From positions 310,001 to 374,000 of the forward strand of contig NZ_NIXO01000001.1 in NCBI RefSeq assembly GCF_002204795.1: a stretch of 64,000 bases of DNA. Direction: 5' to 3'. The stretch's first letter is position 1; each line of letters starts with the position of its first letter. This stretch comes from Pseudomonas sp. K2I15 (GTDB lineage: Bacteria > Pseudomonadota > Gammaproteobacteria > Pseudomonadales > Pseudomonadaceae). The notes under the pieces are model-generated. The model saw only the letters and a program-made list of their open reading frames with translations, was not told where the DNA came from and searched no databases. The translations under genes were made by a program, and so were the position numbers. This document shows, one piece after another, positions 47,915 to 56,698 of the stretch.

Positions 47915-47945
47915 ATAAAACAATGCCAGTCCTGGGACTGGCATT
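47915..47945 (-). terminator. Terminator hairpin between 6S RNA and fau
   Basis: Perfect 11-bp arms AATGCCAGTCC (minus strand) / GGACTGGCATT around a 2-base centre, followed on the minus strand by GTTTTATG. It ends 13 bp before the fau ATG. Confidence 0.75.
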
Positions 47946-47959
47946 GGATTTTGGAATCA

Positions 47960-48136
47960 GGCTCCCCGACAGAACCGCTGTCGACTAAGCCCTTGAACCC
48001 GAAAGTTCAAGGTGGAAGAAGCAGTAGGCTTTAAGGCTTTCCGTCTAGCGGACATGCACACCAGCCCAACGTGCAACTTCCAGGGTAGTGCGAATCGGCT
48101 CCGGGACATCGCCGACTGGCAAGCACGCCAGGGAGT
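47960..48136 (-). ncRNA. ssrS: 6S RNA
   Basis: Between zapA and fau, the conserved 6S location. On the minus strand the core contains the conserved segments GGAAGTTGCACGTTGGGCTG, CATGTCCGCTAGACGGAAAG and CTTGAACTTTCGGGTTCAAG (the last a 7-8-bp hairpin), as I recall from the P. aeruginosa RNA. The 5' ACTCCC pairs with 3' GGGGAG to close the long hairpin. A -10 box TATACT (48143-48148) places the start near 48136; -35 would fall on the zapA stop. Ends are estimates. It binds sigma-70 RNA polymerase in stationary phase. Confidence 0.88.
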
Positions 48137-48167
48137 GGGGCGAGTATACCCGAAACCGACGCCGCAA

Positions 48168-48485
48168 TCAGCCCTTGGGTGGCTCTGGATCGGTAGAAAG
48201 TACCAGATCGACGCGCTCCAGCAGGTCGCGCACCTGCTCGCGCGTCGAGCCGCTGGCCTGCACGTCAGGCCGTTCCTGCTTATGCAGTAAATCGTGGGTA
48301 ATGTTCAGTGCGGCCATCACCGCAATGCGGTCGGCGCCGATGACTTTGCCGCTGCTGCGGATTTCACGCATCTTGCCGTCCAGGTAGCGGGCAGCGCTCA
48401 CCAGATTGCTGCGCTCTTCCTGTGGGCAGATGATCGAATATTCTTTGTCGAGAATCTGCACGGTGACGCTATTGCTTGAACTCAT
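48168..48485 (-). CDS. zapA: Cell division protein ZapA
   Basis: 105 residues: VTVQILDKEYSIICPQEER, LVSAARYLDGKMREIRSSGKV and DRIAVMAALNITHDLL are the family motifs, with a C-terminal coiled coil. It cross-links FtsZ filaments at the division ring. It overlaps the upstream coiled-coil gene by 4 bp and its stop codon lies over the -35 position of the 6S promoter. Confidence 0.95.
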   Translation of the reverse strand: MSSSNSVTVQILDKEYSIICPQEERSNLVSAARYLDGKMREIRSSGKVIGADRIAVMAALNITHDLLHKQERPDVQASGSTREQVRDLLERVDLVLSTDPEPPKG

Positions 48486-48691
48486 GAGTCTTGCTCCAGG
48501 GCCTTCAGGCGCGAAATCATCGATTCGACCTTACGCCGGGCGATTTCGTTTTTTTCAATGAGGTGAGCGCGTTCCTCGCGCCAGGTCTTTTCCTGAGCTA
48601 ATAGGAGTCCGTTTTGGCTCTTAAGTTGCTCGACCCGGTTAATTAGCAGCTCGAGTCTGGCCATCAGCGCTTGCAGGTCGGTGTCTTCCAT
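48482..48691 (-). CDS. TIGR02449 small coiled-coil protein
   Basis: 69 residues forming one long helix with heptads: LQALMARLELLINRVEQLKSQNGLLLAQ (in order), ending MISRLKALEQDS. The TIGR02449 family always lies in front of zapA in Pseudomonas. It resembles ZapB in size and coiled-coil nature, so a role at the division ring with ZapA is plausible but unproven. ATG 48691 is preferred over a start 11 codons earlier. The two genes share ATGA. Confidence 0.85.
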   Translation of the reverse strand: MEDTDLQALMARLELLINRVEQLKSQNGLLLAQEKTWREERAHLIEKNEIARRKVESMISRLKALEQDS

Positions 48692-48829
48692 TGGGTTCCA
48701 CTGGATTTGTCTGATGAATGGCAACTGCTGGATAAACGATCTGACGCCCTCGATAGTCTTGGTACGTCTGCCGATGCTAGGATACAGCGCTTCATTCTAG
48801 ACATTGCGCCGCCTGGCGCCTAGCTCACC

Positions 48830-49387
48830 ATGCCCATTCAGAATTCCCCGTACGATGCTTTTTCCAAACTGCTGAGTTCCAGCGGTCATCCTTGCTCGCC
48901 TGCCGAGCTGCACGGCGTGCTGCTGGGTCGCAGTTGCACCGGTGTCGGCTTTGATGCCGACAACTGGCTGGCCGACGTCGCCGAGCTGCTGGAAACCGAG
49001 CCTACCGAAAACGTGCGCAACGCCCTCATCGGCCTGCAAGAGATGGTTAAAGGCGAGCTGACCGGTGATGACGTCACCGTCGTTTTGCTGCTGCCGACCG
49101 ATGACGCGCCGCTCACTGAGCGCGCCGCAGCACTGGGCCAATGGTGCCAAGGCTTCCTTCACGGCTTCGGCGTGAACGCCGGCGGCCTGGACCTGAGCAC
49201 CGATGCCCAGGAAGTGCTGCAAGACCTGGCCGCGATCTCCCAGGTGCAAGACGCCCTGGAAGAGTCCGAAGACGGCGAAAGCGACTACATGGAGGTGATG
49301 GAATACCTGCGCGTCGCGCCGCTGCTGCTGTTCACCGAGACCCGTAAGTCGGCTGAGCCTGCTGCCCCCAAGCCGTCGCTGCACTAA
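48830..49387 (+). CDS. ygfB: UPF0149 family protein (YgfB)
   Basis: 185 residues. N-terminal [30 protein letters not shown] and later [15 protein letters not shown] are the family motifs; the middle is acidic ([19 protein letters not shown]). In P. aeruginosa YgfB has been linked to control of beta-lactam resistance through AlpA-dependent ampDh3 expression. It starts a run of same-strand genes with pepP, ubiH, the hotdog gene and ubiI. Confidence 0.92.
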   Translation: MPIQNSPYDAFSKLLSSSGHPCSPAELHGVLLGRSCTGVGFDADNWLADVAELLETEPTENVRNALIGLQEMVKGELTGDDVTVVLLLPTDDAPLTERAAALGQWCQGFLHGFGVNAGGLDLSTDAQEVLQDLAAISQVQDALEESEDGESDYMEVMEYLRVAPLLLFTETRKSAEPAAPKPSLH

Positions 49388-49407
49388 GAAAGGAAGCCCA
49401 TCTGCCC

Positions 49408-50730
49408 ATGATCCATATCCCCAAAGCGGAATACACCCGGCGCCGCAAGGCGCTCATGGCGCAGATGGAACCCAACAGCATCGCCATCCTGCCGGCGGCT
49501 GCGGTCGCTATCCGCAACCGTGACGTCGAGCACGTCTACCGCCAGGACAGCGACTTCCAGTACCTGAGCGGCTTCCCTGAACCGGAAGCGGTGATTGTGC
49601 TGATGCCTGGCCGCCAGCACGGCGAGTACGTGCTGTTCTGCCGCGAACGCAACGCCGAGCGCGAACTGTGGGACGGCCTGCGGGCTGGCACCGAAGGTGC
49701 GATCCGCGAATTCGGCGCCGACGATGCGTTCCCGATTACCGATATCGACGACATCCTGCCCGGCCTGATCGAAGGCCGCGACCGGGTGTATTCGGCCATG
49801 GGCAGCAATGCCGAATTCGACCGGCACCTGATGGAGTGGATCAATGTGATCCGCTCTAAAGCACACCTCGGCGCCCAGCCACCCAACGAATTTGTTGCCC
49901 TGGATCATCTGCTTCACGACATGCGCCTGTATAAATCGGCGGCAGAAGTGAAGGTGATGCGCGAGGCGGCGCGGATTTCCTGCGCGGCCCATGTGCGGGC
50001 GATGCAGGCCAGCCGTGCCGGGCTGTATGAGTTCAGTCTCGAAGCGGAGCTGGATTACGAGTTTCGCAAGGGCGGGGCGAAGATGCCGGCCTATGGCTCC
50101 ATCGTCGCCTCGGGGCGCAACAGTTGCATCCTGCATTACCAGCAGAATGACGCGGTGCTCAAGGACGGCGACCTGGTGCTGATCGACGCCGGTTGCGAGA
50201 TCGACTGCTACGCCAGCGACATCACCCGCACCTGGCCGGTGAGCGGCAAGTTTTCCGCCGAGCAGAAGGCGATTTATGAAATCGTGCTGGCTTCCCAGGA
50301 AGCTGCCTTTGCCGAAATCGCCCCCAACAAGCATTGGAACCAGGCCCACGAGGCGACGGTGCAAGTCATCACCGCCGGGCTGGTGAAGCTTGGGCTTTTG
50401 CAGGGCGACGTCGACGAGCTGATCGCCAGCGAAGCCTATAAAGCCTTCTACATGCACCGCGCCGGCCACTGGCTGGGGATGGATGTGCACGATGTGGGCG
50501 AATACAAGGTAGGCGGCGAGTGGCGGGTGCTGGAAGTCGGCATGGCACTGACCGTGGAGCCGGGGATCTACATCTCGCCCGACAACCAGAACGTGGCGAA
50601 GAAATGGCGTGGCATTGGCGTACGCATCGAGGACGACGTGGTGGTGACCAAGCAAGGCTGTGAAATTCTGACCGGTGGCGTGCCCAAGGCCGTCGCCGAG
50701 ATCGAAGCACTGATGGCGGGCGCCCGATGA
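49408..50730 (+). CDS. pepP: Xaa-Pro aminopeptidase
   Basis: 440 residues: removes N-terminal residues before proline. After the N-terminal domain (MIHIPKAEYTRRRKALMAQM) the pita-bread fold holds the dinuclear metal ligands in LIDAGCEIDCYASDITRTW (two Asp), GHWLGMDVHD (His), LTVEPGIY (Glu) and IRIEDDVV-type VRIEDDVVV (Glu). AGGAAG precedes ATG by 8-9 bases. Its stop overlaps the ubiH start by 4 bp (ATGA), so they are coupled. Confidence 0.95.
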   Translation: MIHIPKAEYTRRRKALMAQMEPNSIAILPAAAVAIRNRDVEHVYRQDSDFQYLSGFPEPEAVIVLMPGRQHGEYVLFCRERNAERELWDGLRAGTEGAIREFGADDAFPITDIDDILPGLIEGRDRVYSAMGSNAEFDRHLMEWINVIRSKAHLGAQPPNEFVALDHLLHDMRLYKSAAEVKVMREAARISCAAHVRAMQASRAGLYEFSLEAELDYEFRKGGAKMPAYGSIVASGRNSCILHYQQNDAVLKDGDLVLIDAGCEIDCYASDITRTWPVSGKFSAEQKAIYEIVLASQEAAFAEIAPNKHWNQAHEATVQVITAGLVKLGLLQGDVDELIASEAYKAFYMHRAGHWLGMDVHDVGEYKVGGEWRVLEVGMALTVEPGIYISPDNQNVAKKWRGIGVRIEDDVVVTKQGCEILTGGVPKAVAEIEALMAGAR

Positions 50731-51914
50731 GCCGGGTCAATCTGGCGATTATCGGTGGCGGCCTGGTGGGCGCCAGCCTCGCGTTGGCGTTGCAGGCCGG
50801 GGCAAAGGCCCGTGGCTGGAAGATTGTGCTGATCGAGCCGTTTGCCCCTGGCGACAGTTACCAGCCGAGCTATGACGCGCGTTCTTCGGCGCTTTCGTTT
50901 GGTGCTCGGCAAATTTATCAACGGCTGGGCGTGTGGCAGGACATCTCCCGCCGAGCTGAGCCGATCAAACAGATTCATGTCTCGGACCGTGGCCGCTTCT
51001 CCACTGCGCGCCTGTCGGCCATGGAAGAAGGCGTGCCGGCGCTTGGCTATGTGGTGGAAAACGCCTGGTTGGGCCAATGCCTGTGGCAAGGCCTGGACAA
51101 GGAAGTGGTCAGCTGGCGTTGCCCGGCAGAAGTCACCCGCATGGAGCCGCTTGCCGATGGCTACCGCCTGACCCTCAATGATGAAACCGTGCTGGAATGC
51201 GACCTCGCGGTGCTGGCCGATGGCGGCCGCTCCGGCTTGCGCGAACAACTGGGTATCGGCGTTAAAAAGCGGCCCTACAACCAGAGCGCGCTGATCGCCA
51301 ATATCACCCCGAGCGAAGCCCACAACGGCGAGGCTTTCGAGCGTTTCACCGACGAAGGGCCGATGGCCTTGCTGCCGTTGCCGGACAACCGTTGCGCGCT
51401 GGTGTGGACACGCATCGGCATGGATGCCCAGCGCCTGGCTGAGTTGGACGAGCGTAGTTTTCTCAGCGAATTGCAGGGTGTGTTCGGCTACCGCCTTGGC
51501 ACCTTGAAGCAGGTTGGCGCCCGTCACTTGTACCCGTTGACCCTGGTGGAAGCGGAAGAACAAGTGCGGTCTCATCTGGCCGTGCTCGGGAATGCGGCCC
51601 ACAGCCTGCACCCGATTGCCGGGCAGGGTTTCAACCTGTCGCTGCGCGATGCGTACGCCTTGGCCGAGGCCTTGCTGGCCGGCCCGCAAATACCGGGAGA
51701 CCTGGCGACCTTGCAGGCGTACCGCGAGCGTCAGCGCATGGACCAGAAGCTCACCGTCGGCTTCTCCGATCAAGTCACCCGGTTGTTTGGCAGTGCGCAA
51801 CCGCTGGTCGCGCTGGGCCGCAACATGGGCTTGCTGGGCCTGGACTTGCTGCCGCCGGCCAAGCGCTGGTTCGCGCGCCAAGCCATGGGCCTGGGCACCC
51901 GTCCCGATGCGTGA
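50727..51914 (+). CDS. ubiH: 2-polyprenyl-6-methoxyphenol hydroxylase
   Basis: 395 residues, FAD aromatic hydroxylase of ubiquinone synthesis. FAD site [17 protein letters not shown], the DG motif [14 protein letters not shown] and the second FAD motif [19 protein letters not shown] (with GNAAH in place of the usual GDAAH). It hydroxylates the quinone ring precursor using oxygen and NADPH within the Ubi complex. Between pepP and a hotdog gene; ubiI follows, the order known in many gammaproteobacteria. Confidence 0.92.
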   Translation: MSRVNLAIIGGGLVGASLALALQAGAKARGWKIVLIEPFAPGDSYQPSYDARSSALSFGARQIYQRLGVWQDISRRAEPIKQIHVSDRGRFSTARLSAMEEGVPALGYVVENAWLGQCLWQGLDKEVVSWRCPAEVTRMEPLADGYRLTLNDETVLECDLAVLADGGRSGLREQLGIGVKKRPYNQSALIANITPSEAHNGEAFERFTDEGPMALLPLPDNRCALVWTRIGMDAQRLAELDERSFLSELQGVFGYRLGTLKQVGARHLYPLTLVEAEEQVRSHLAVLGNAAHSLHPIAGQGFNLSLRDAYALAEALLAGPQIPGDLATLQAYRERQRMDQKLTVGFSDQVTRLFGSAQPLVALGRNMGLLGLDLLPPAKRWFARQAMGLGTRPDA

Positions 51915-52392
51915 GTGGCTGACCCAACGCCTGGGCAAGGCACGGCTGTTGCGCTGGATCATGACCCTGTACCCGCCGTACCTCGGTGCCGGGGTCCGGG
52001 TGTTGCACATCAGCAGCGATTTTCGCGCGGTCAAGGTGCGCATGGGCCTGGGCTGGTACAACCGTAATTACGTCGGCACGCAGTTTGGTGGCAGCCTGTA
52101 TTCGATGGTCGACCCGTTCTACATGCTGATGCTGATGGAGAACCTGGGGCGCGACTACATCGTCTGGGACAAAGCGGCTGCCATCGACTTTATCTCGCCG
52201 GGCAAAGGCCCGGTGTTTGCCGAATTTTCCATCGACCAAGCGTTGCTGGACGAGATCCGCCAGCACACCGCCAGCGGCGACAAGTACTTGCCGCAGCTCC
52301 AGGTGCAGATTCATGACGGCTCCGGCACCCTGGTGGCGCGGGTCGACAAAACCCTTTACGTGCGGCGCAAGCCGCAATCGAGACAGGCTTAA
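51907..52392 (+). CDS. Hotdog-fold DUF4442 protein
   Basis: 161 residues with one hotdog domain: the helix with [22 protein letters not shown] (in order) and [16 protein letters not shown]. This is the thioesterase-like DUF4442 group, but the usual catalytic Asp/Glu cannot be assigned with certainty. It overlaps the end of ubiH by 8 bp and precedes ubiI by 3 bp, so it is made with two ubiquinone hydroxylases. A role in isoprenoid/quinone or acyl-CoA handling is inference. Confidence 0.8.
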   Translation: MREWLTQRLGKARLLRWIMTLYPPYLGAGVRVLHISSDFRAVKVRMGLGWYNRNYVGTQFGGSLYSMVDPFYMLMLMENLGRDYIVWDKAAAIDFISPGKGPVFAEFSIDQALLDEIRQHTASGDKYLPQLQVQIHDGSGTLVARVDKTLYVRRKPQSRQA

Positions 52393-52395
52393 AGC

Positions 52396-53619
52396 ATGGA
52401 CATGCGCGCAGATGTGCTGATTGTCGGGGCCGGAATGGTCGGAAGCGCCCTGGCGCTGGCATTGCAAGACAGTGGCCTGCAGGTGCTGCTGCTCGACGGC
52501 AGCCCGCTGAGCGTCAAACCGTTCGACCCGCAAGCCGCGTTCGAGCCGCGGGTGAGCGCCTTGTCGGCGGCCAGCCAGCGCATTCTCGAGCGCCTTGGCG
52601 TGTGGGACGGCATCGTTGAGCGACGTGCCAGCCCTTACGGCGAGATGCAGGTGTGGGACGGCAGTGGTACCGGGCAAATCCACTTCTCGGCGGCCAGTGT
52701 GCATGCCGAGGTGCTGGGGCATATCGTCGAAAACCGGGTGGTCCAGGACGCCTTGCTCGATCGCCTGCACGACTGCGACCTTGGCCTGCTGGCCAATGCG
52801 CGCCTGGAACAGATGCGCCGCTCCGGCGACGACTGGCTGCTGACCCTGGCCGACGGCCGCACCTTGCGCGCGCCGCTGGTGGTTGCGGCGGACGGTGCCA
52901 ACTCGGCGGTGCGCCGCCTGACCGGCACCGCGACCCGTGAGTGGGATTATTTGCACAACGCCATCGTCACCAGCGTGCGCAGCAGCCAGTCGCATCAGCG
53001 CACGGCCTGGCAGCGCTTTACCGACAACGGCCCGTTGGCATTTTTGCCGCTGGTGCGGGACGGGCAGGAAGATTGGTGTTCGATCGTCTGGTCGACCACC
53101 CCGAGTGAGTCCGAGCGCTTGATGGCGCTGGACGATGAAAGCTTCTGCCGTGAACTGGAGCTGGCCTTCGAAGGCCGTTTGGGCACCGTGCTAAGCGCCG
53201 ATCCACGGCTGTGCGTGCCGTTGCGTCAGCGCCATGCCAAACGTTACGTGGCCGAGGGGCTGGCGTTGATTGGCGATGCAGCCCACGTTATTCACCCGCT
53301 GGCGGGGCAGGGCGTGAACCTGGGCTTCCTCGACGCGGCGGTGCTGGCCGAGGTGCTGTTGGCCGCCAACGAGCGCGGTGAGCGGCTGGCGGATGTGAAA
53401 GTGCTCAGCCGTTACGAGCGCCGGCGCATGCCGCACAACCTGGCGCTGATGGCGGCGATGGAAGGCTTTGAGCGGTTGTTCCAGGCCGATCAACTGCCGT
53501 TGCGCTGGTTGCGTAATGCCGGGCTGAAGGTGGTTGAGCAAATGCCGGAAGCCAAGGCGCTGTTTGTGCGCCAGGCGTTGGGTTTGACCGGGGATTTGCC
53601 GGAGCTGGCCAAGGCCTGA
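52396..53619 (+). CDS. ubiI: UbiI/VisC-type FAD hydroxylase
   Basis: 407 residues. FAD site VLIVGAGMVGSALALAL, DG motif VVAADGANSAVRRLTG and IGDAAHVIHPLAGQGVNLGFLD. Related to UbiI (VisC), the C5-hydroxylase of ubiquinone synthesis; the longer N-terminus and location match the P. aeruginosa locus. Automatic names vary (UbiH/UbiF/VisC/COQ6). Last gene of the ygfB-pepP-ubiH run. Confidence 0.9.
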   Translation: MDMRADVLIVGAGMVGSALALALQDSGLQVLLLDGSPLSVKPFDPQAAFEPRVSALSAASQRILERLGVWDGIVERRASPYGEMQVWDGSGTGQIHFSAASVHAEVLGHIVENRVVQDALLDRLHDCDLGLLANARLEQMRRSGDDWLLTLADGRTLRAPLVVAADGANSAVRRLTGTATREWDYLHNAIVTSVRSSQSHQRTAWQRFTDNGPLAFLPLVRDGQEDWCSIVWSTTPSESERLMALDDESFCRELELAFEGRLGTVLSADPRLCVPLRQRHAKRYVAEGLALIGDAAHVIHPLAGQGVNLGFLDAAVLAEVLLAANERGERLADVKVLSRYERRRMPHNLALMAAMEGFERLFQADQLPLRWLRNAGLKVVEQMPEAKALFVRQALGLTGDLPELAKA

Positions 53620-53661
53620 GTGCCCTGTGCAACATCTGGTAACGCCTCCGTCGAGCGCTAC

Positions 53662-53702
53662 CAAATGTGAGTCCTTATCATTTGCCCTCTTTTCGCAAAT
53701 GA
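53662..53702 (+). promoter_or_regulatory. Three alternating CAAATG half-sites before the iron-binding protein gene
   Basis: CAAATG 53662, its complement CATTTG 53679, and CAAATG 53696, each 17 bp apart. The last two form an 8-bp perfect inverted repeat (TCATTTGC-N9-GCAAATGA, 53678-53702) directly before the GAGAG ribosome site. Confidence 0.5.
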
Positions 53703-53714
53703 GAGACCGCACCC

Positions 53715-54719
53715 ATGTTGGCACCCAAGCGCCTCCTGACTGCCCTGGCACTCACCCTTATCGGCAGCACCACCGTGCAGGCGGCCGACGAAGTCGTGGT
53801 CTACTCCTCGCGTATCGACGAACTGATCAAACCGGTGTTCGACGCCTACACCAAAAAGACCGGCGTGCAGGTGAAGTTCATCACCGACAAGGAAGCGCCG
53901 CTGATGCAGCGCATCAAGGCCGAAGGTGAAAACGCCACCGCTGACCTGCTGCTCACCGTCGACGCCGGCAACCTCTGGCAGGCGGAGCAGATGGGCATCC
54001 TGCAACCGTTTACCTCCGCGGTGATCGACAAGAATATTCCCCTTCAATACCGCTCTTCGGCCCATGCCTGGACCGGCTTGAGCCTGCGCGCGCGAACCAT
54101 CGCCTACTCGACTGATCGCGTGAAGCCGGGCGACTTGACCACCTACGAAGCCCTGGCCGACAAGCAGTGGGAAGGCCGGCTGTGCCTGCGCACCGCGAAG
54201 AAGGTCTACAACCAGTCGCTGACTGCCACCCTGATCGAAACCCACGGCGCGGCCAAGACCGAAGAAATCGTCAAGGGCTGGGTCAACAACCTGTCCACCG
54301 ACGTGTTCTCCGATGACATCGCCGTGCTGGAGGCGATCAACGCCGGGCAGTGCGACGTCGGCATCGTGAACACATACTACTACGGCCGCTTGCACAAGCA
54401 GAAACCGGAGCTTGCGGTGAAGCTGTTCTGGCCGAACCAGGGCGACCGTGGGGTGCACGTTAACCTGTCGGGTATTGGCCTGACCAAGCATGCGCCGCAC
54501 CCGGAAGCGGCCAAGGCGTTGGTTGAGTGGATGACCACGCCCGAAGCGCAGAAGATCTTTGCGGACGTGAACCAGGAATTCCCGGCCAACCCGGCCGTGC
54601 CGCCGTCGGCAGAAGTCGCGACCTGGGGCAAGTTCGTGGCCGATACATTGCCGGTGGAAGTGGCGGGCAAGCGGCAGGCTGAGGCTATCCGCTTGATGGA
54701 TCGGGCTGGCTGGAACTAA
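53715..54719 (+). CDS. Ferric-iron ABC transporter binding protein (HitA/FbpA-like)
   Basis: 334 residues with a signal peptide (cleavage after VQA). The mature start [27 protein letters not shown] (in order) and later [13 protein letters not shown], with consecutive tyrosines for ferric iron coordination, fit the FbpA family. It binds ferric iron in the periplasm and hands it to the permease encoded next. GAGAG precedes ATG. A terminator follows the gene. Confidence 0.92.
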   Translation: MLAPKRLLTALALTLIGSTTVQAADEVVVYSSRIDELIKPVFDAYTKKTGVQVKFITDKEAPLMQRIKAEGENATADLLLTVDAGNLWQAEQMGILQPFTSAVIDKNIPLQYRSSAHAWTGLSLRARTIAYSTDRVKPGDLTTYEALADKQWEGRLCLRTAKKVYNQSLTATLIETHGAAKTEEIVKGWVNNLSTDVFSDDIAVLEAINAGQCDVGIVNTYYYGRLHKQKPELAVKLFWPNQGDRGVHVNLSGIGLTKHAPHPEAAKALVEWMTTPEAQKIFADVNQEFPANPAVPPSAEVATWGKFVADTLPVEVAGKRQAEAIRLMDRAGWN

Positions 54720-54735
54720 GTCGTCCGATATACTG

Positions 54736-54760
54736 CGCCCCGCATTTGCGGGGCGTTTTG
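54736..54760 (+). terminator. Intrinsic terminator after the iron-binding protein gene
   Basis: Stem CGCCCCGC-ATTT-GCGGGGCG followed by TTTTG, 17 bp after the stop. It would separate much of the binding-protein mRNA from the permease mRNA. Confidence 0.9.
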
Positions 54761-54776
54761 CTTGATGGGTGTCCCC

Positions 54777-54876
54777 TGTAGGAGCGAGCTTGCTCGCGCA
54801 AAACCTGAGGGCACCGCGTTCTTCCAAGCTGCCCGAGTTATCGTTGACGTTTTTCGCGAGCAAGCTCGCTCCTACA
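54777..54876. repeat. REPIN, TGTAGGAGCGAGCTTGCTCG class
   Basis: Inverted arms TGTAGGAGCGAGCTTGCTCG and its complement ending CTACA at 54876, spacer about 55 bp. A third sequence class in this window. It lies between the binding-protein and permease genes of one transporter. Confidence 0.9.
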
Positions 54877-54925
54877 GTAGCGTTGCGGCGTGTTCCGTAT
54901 TCCTACCACGACCGAGAGTTTTTCC

Positions 54926-56542
54926 TTGGCCCATCCCGCCCAACGCCGCTGGTACCTGCCGGTCTTCACCGTCGCCGCCCTGGTGCTGCTGCCGCTGAGC
55001 GTCCTGTTGCTGTCGTGGCAGACCATCGACCAACAGATCTGGTCCCATCTTTGGGAAACCCAGATGCCGCGCCTGCTGGGCAACACCTTGACCCTGGTGC
55101 TGGGCGTTGGTGTGGGCGTCACTCTGCTGGGCGTCAGCCTGGCGTGGCTGACCAGCCTCTGCGAATTCCCCGGCCGGCGCTGGCTGGACTGGGCGTTGAT
55201 GCTGCCTTTCGCGATTCCCGCTTATGTCCTCGCCTTCGTCTTCGTCGGCCTGCTGGATTTCTCCGGCCCGGTACAAACCCTGCTACGCGAATGGTTCGGC
55301 ACGGGCTTGCGCCTGCCGCGCGTGCGCTCCACCAGCGGTGTGATCATCGTGCTGGTGCTGGTGTTCTACCCCTACGTTTATCTGCTGGCGCGTACCGCGT
55401 TTCTCGCCCAAGGCAAAGGCCTGATGGAAGCGGCGCGGGTACTGGGCCAATCACCGTGGCAAGCGTTCTGGCGCGTGGCCCTGCCCATGGCACGTCCCGC
55501 CATCGGTGCGGGCGTGGCCCTGGCGCTGATGGAAACCCTGGCGGATTTCGGCGCCGTCTCGGTGTTCAACTTCGACACCTTTACTACCGCCATCTACAAG
55601 ACCTGGTACGGCTTTTTCAGCCTTTCCAGTGCTGCTCAGCTTGCCAGCCTGTTACTGCTGGTGGTGATGCTGGTGCTGTACGGCGAACGCCGTGCCCGCG
55701 GCGCCAGCCGGCCGAGCAATGAGCGGCCGCGCGGCAAGGCGCTGTATCACCTGCACGGGTTCAAGGCGGCGGCGGCCAGCGGCTGGTGCGGTTTGGTGTT
55801 TGCCTGCGCGTTCGTGATTCCGATGATGCAACTGGTGGCCTGGTTCTGGCAGCGTGGCCGCTTCGATCTGGATGAGCGCTACACCGGTTTGATCGTCCAC
55901 ACCCTTTACCTGGGCGGTATGGCTGCCCTGATCACCGTCAGCGTGGCCCTGGTGCTGGCGTTCGCCCATCGCTTGGCACCCACCCGCGCCATCCGCTCAG
56001 GTATCAGCCTCGCCAACGTGGGCTACGCGCTGCCGGGCTCGGTGCTGGCGGTGTCGATCATGTTGGCGTTCAGCTACCTCGATCGGGAATTGGTGATTCC
56101 AATGTCAGGCTGGCTGGGTGGTGCAGGCAAGCCGCTGCTACTGGGCAGTTTGTCGGCCTTGCTGCTGGCTTATCTGGTGCGCTTCATTGCGGTGGCCTAC
56201 GGGCCGCTGGAAAACAGCCTGGCGCGAATCCGCCCGTCCTTGCCCGAAGCGGCTCGCAGTCTGGGAGTCAGCGGGCCGCGACTGTTTTGCAAAGTGTATC
56301 TGCCACTTTTGCTGCCGGGCACCCTGAGTGCGGCGTTGCTGGTGTTTGTCGATGTGCTCAAGGAAATGCCGGCCACCCTGCTGATGCGCCCGTTCGGCTG
56401 GGACACGCTGGCAGTGCGGATTTTCGAAATGACCAGCGAAGGCGAGTGGGCGCGGGCTTCTCTGCCGGCCCTGACCCTGGTGCTGGTGGGCCTGTTACCG
56501 GTCATCGGGCTGATCCGACGTTCGGCGAGACGAATCGGTTAG
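54926..56542 (+). CDS. Ferric-iron ABC transporter permease (HitB/FbpB-like)
   Basis: 538 residues, two fused permease halves of six or so helices each. EAA-type loops are EAARVLGQSPWQAFWRVALPMARPAI and EAARSLGVSGPRLFCKVYLPLLLPG. TTG 54926 (MAHPAQRRWYLPVF) is preferred because GAGAG lies 8 bases before it; a GTG at 54890 would add 12 residues but abuts a REPIN with no ribosome site. No ATPase gene (HitC) is next to it, so the ATPase must be encoded elsewhere. Confidence 0.88.
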   Translation: MAHPAQRRWYLPVFTVAALVLLPLSVLLLSWQTIDQQIWSHLWETQMPRLLGNTLTLVLGVGVGVTLLGVSLAWLTSLCEFPGRRWLDWALMLPFAIPAYVLAFVFVGLLDFSGPVQTLLREWFGTGLRLPRVRSTSGVIIVLVLVFYPYVYLLARTAFLAQGKGLMEAARVLGQSPWQAFWRVALPMARPAIGAGVALALMETLADFGAVSVFNFDTFTTAIYKTWYGFFSLSSAAQLASLLLLVVMLVLYGERRARGASRPSNERPRGKALYHLHGFKAAAASGWCGLVFACAFVIPMMQLVAWFWQRGRFDLDERYTGLIVHTLYLGGMAALITVSVALVLAFAHRLAPTRAIRSGISLANVGYALPGSVLAVSIMLAFSYLDRELVIPMSGWLGGAGKPLLLGSLSALLLAYLVRFIAVAYGPLENSLARIRPSLPEAARSLGVSGPRLFCKVYLPLLLPGTLSAALLVFVDVLKEMPATLLMRPFGWDTLAVRIFEMTSEGEWARASLPALTLVLVGLLPVIGLIRRSARRIG

Positions 56543-56698
56543 GTGCCAGTCCTACGCCTTGAGGCTACAATGCGCGGCATTCGGTGCGGTCGATCTTTCA
56601 GATCGGGTCGCTGAACGCGGCTACAGGCCTTGTATTTCAAGGCGTGTGGCCCGCTCGGCAACCGTCCGCACCTTCGCCACGCCCGGAAGGAGAAACCC

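Noticed and set aside
56543..56698. Glycine riboswitch before gcvT
   Set aside because: The gap is too short for a tandem glycine aptamer and shows none of its conserved core segments; only a small 6-bp stem is present.
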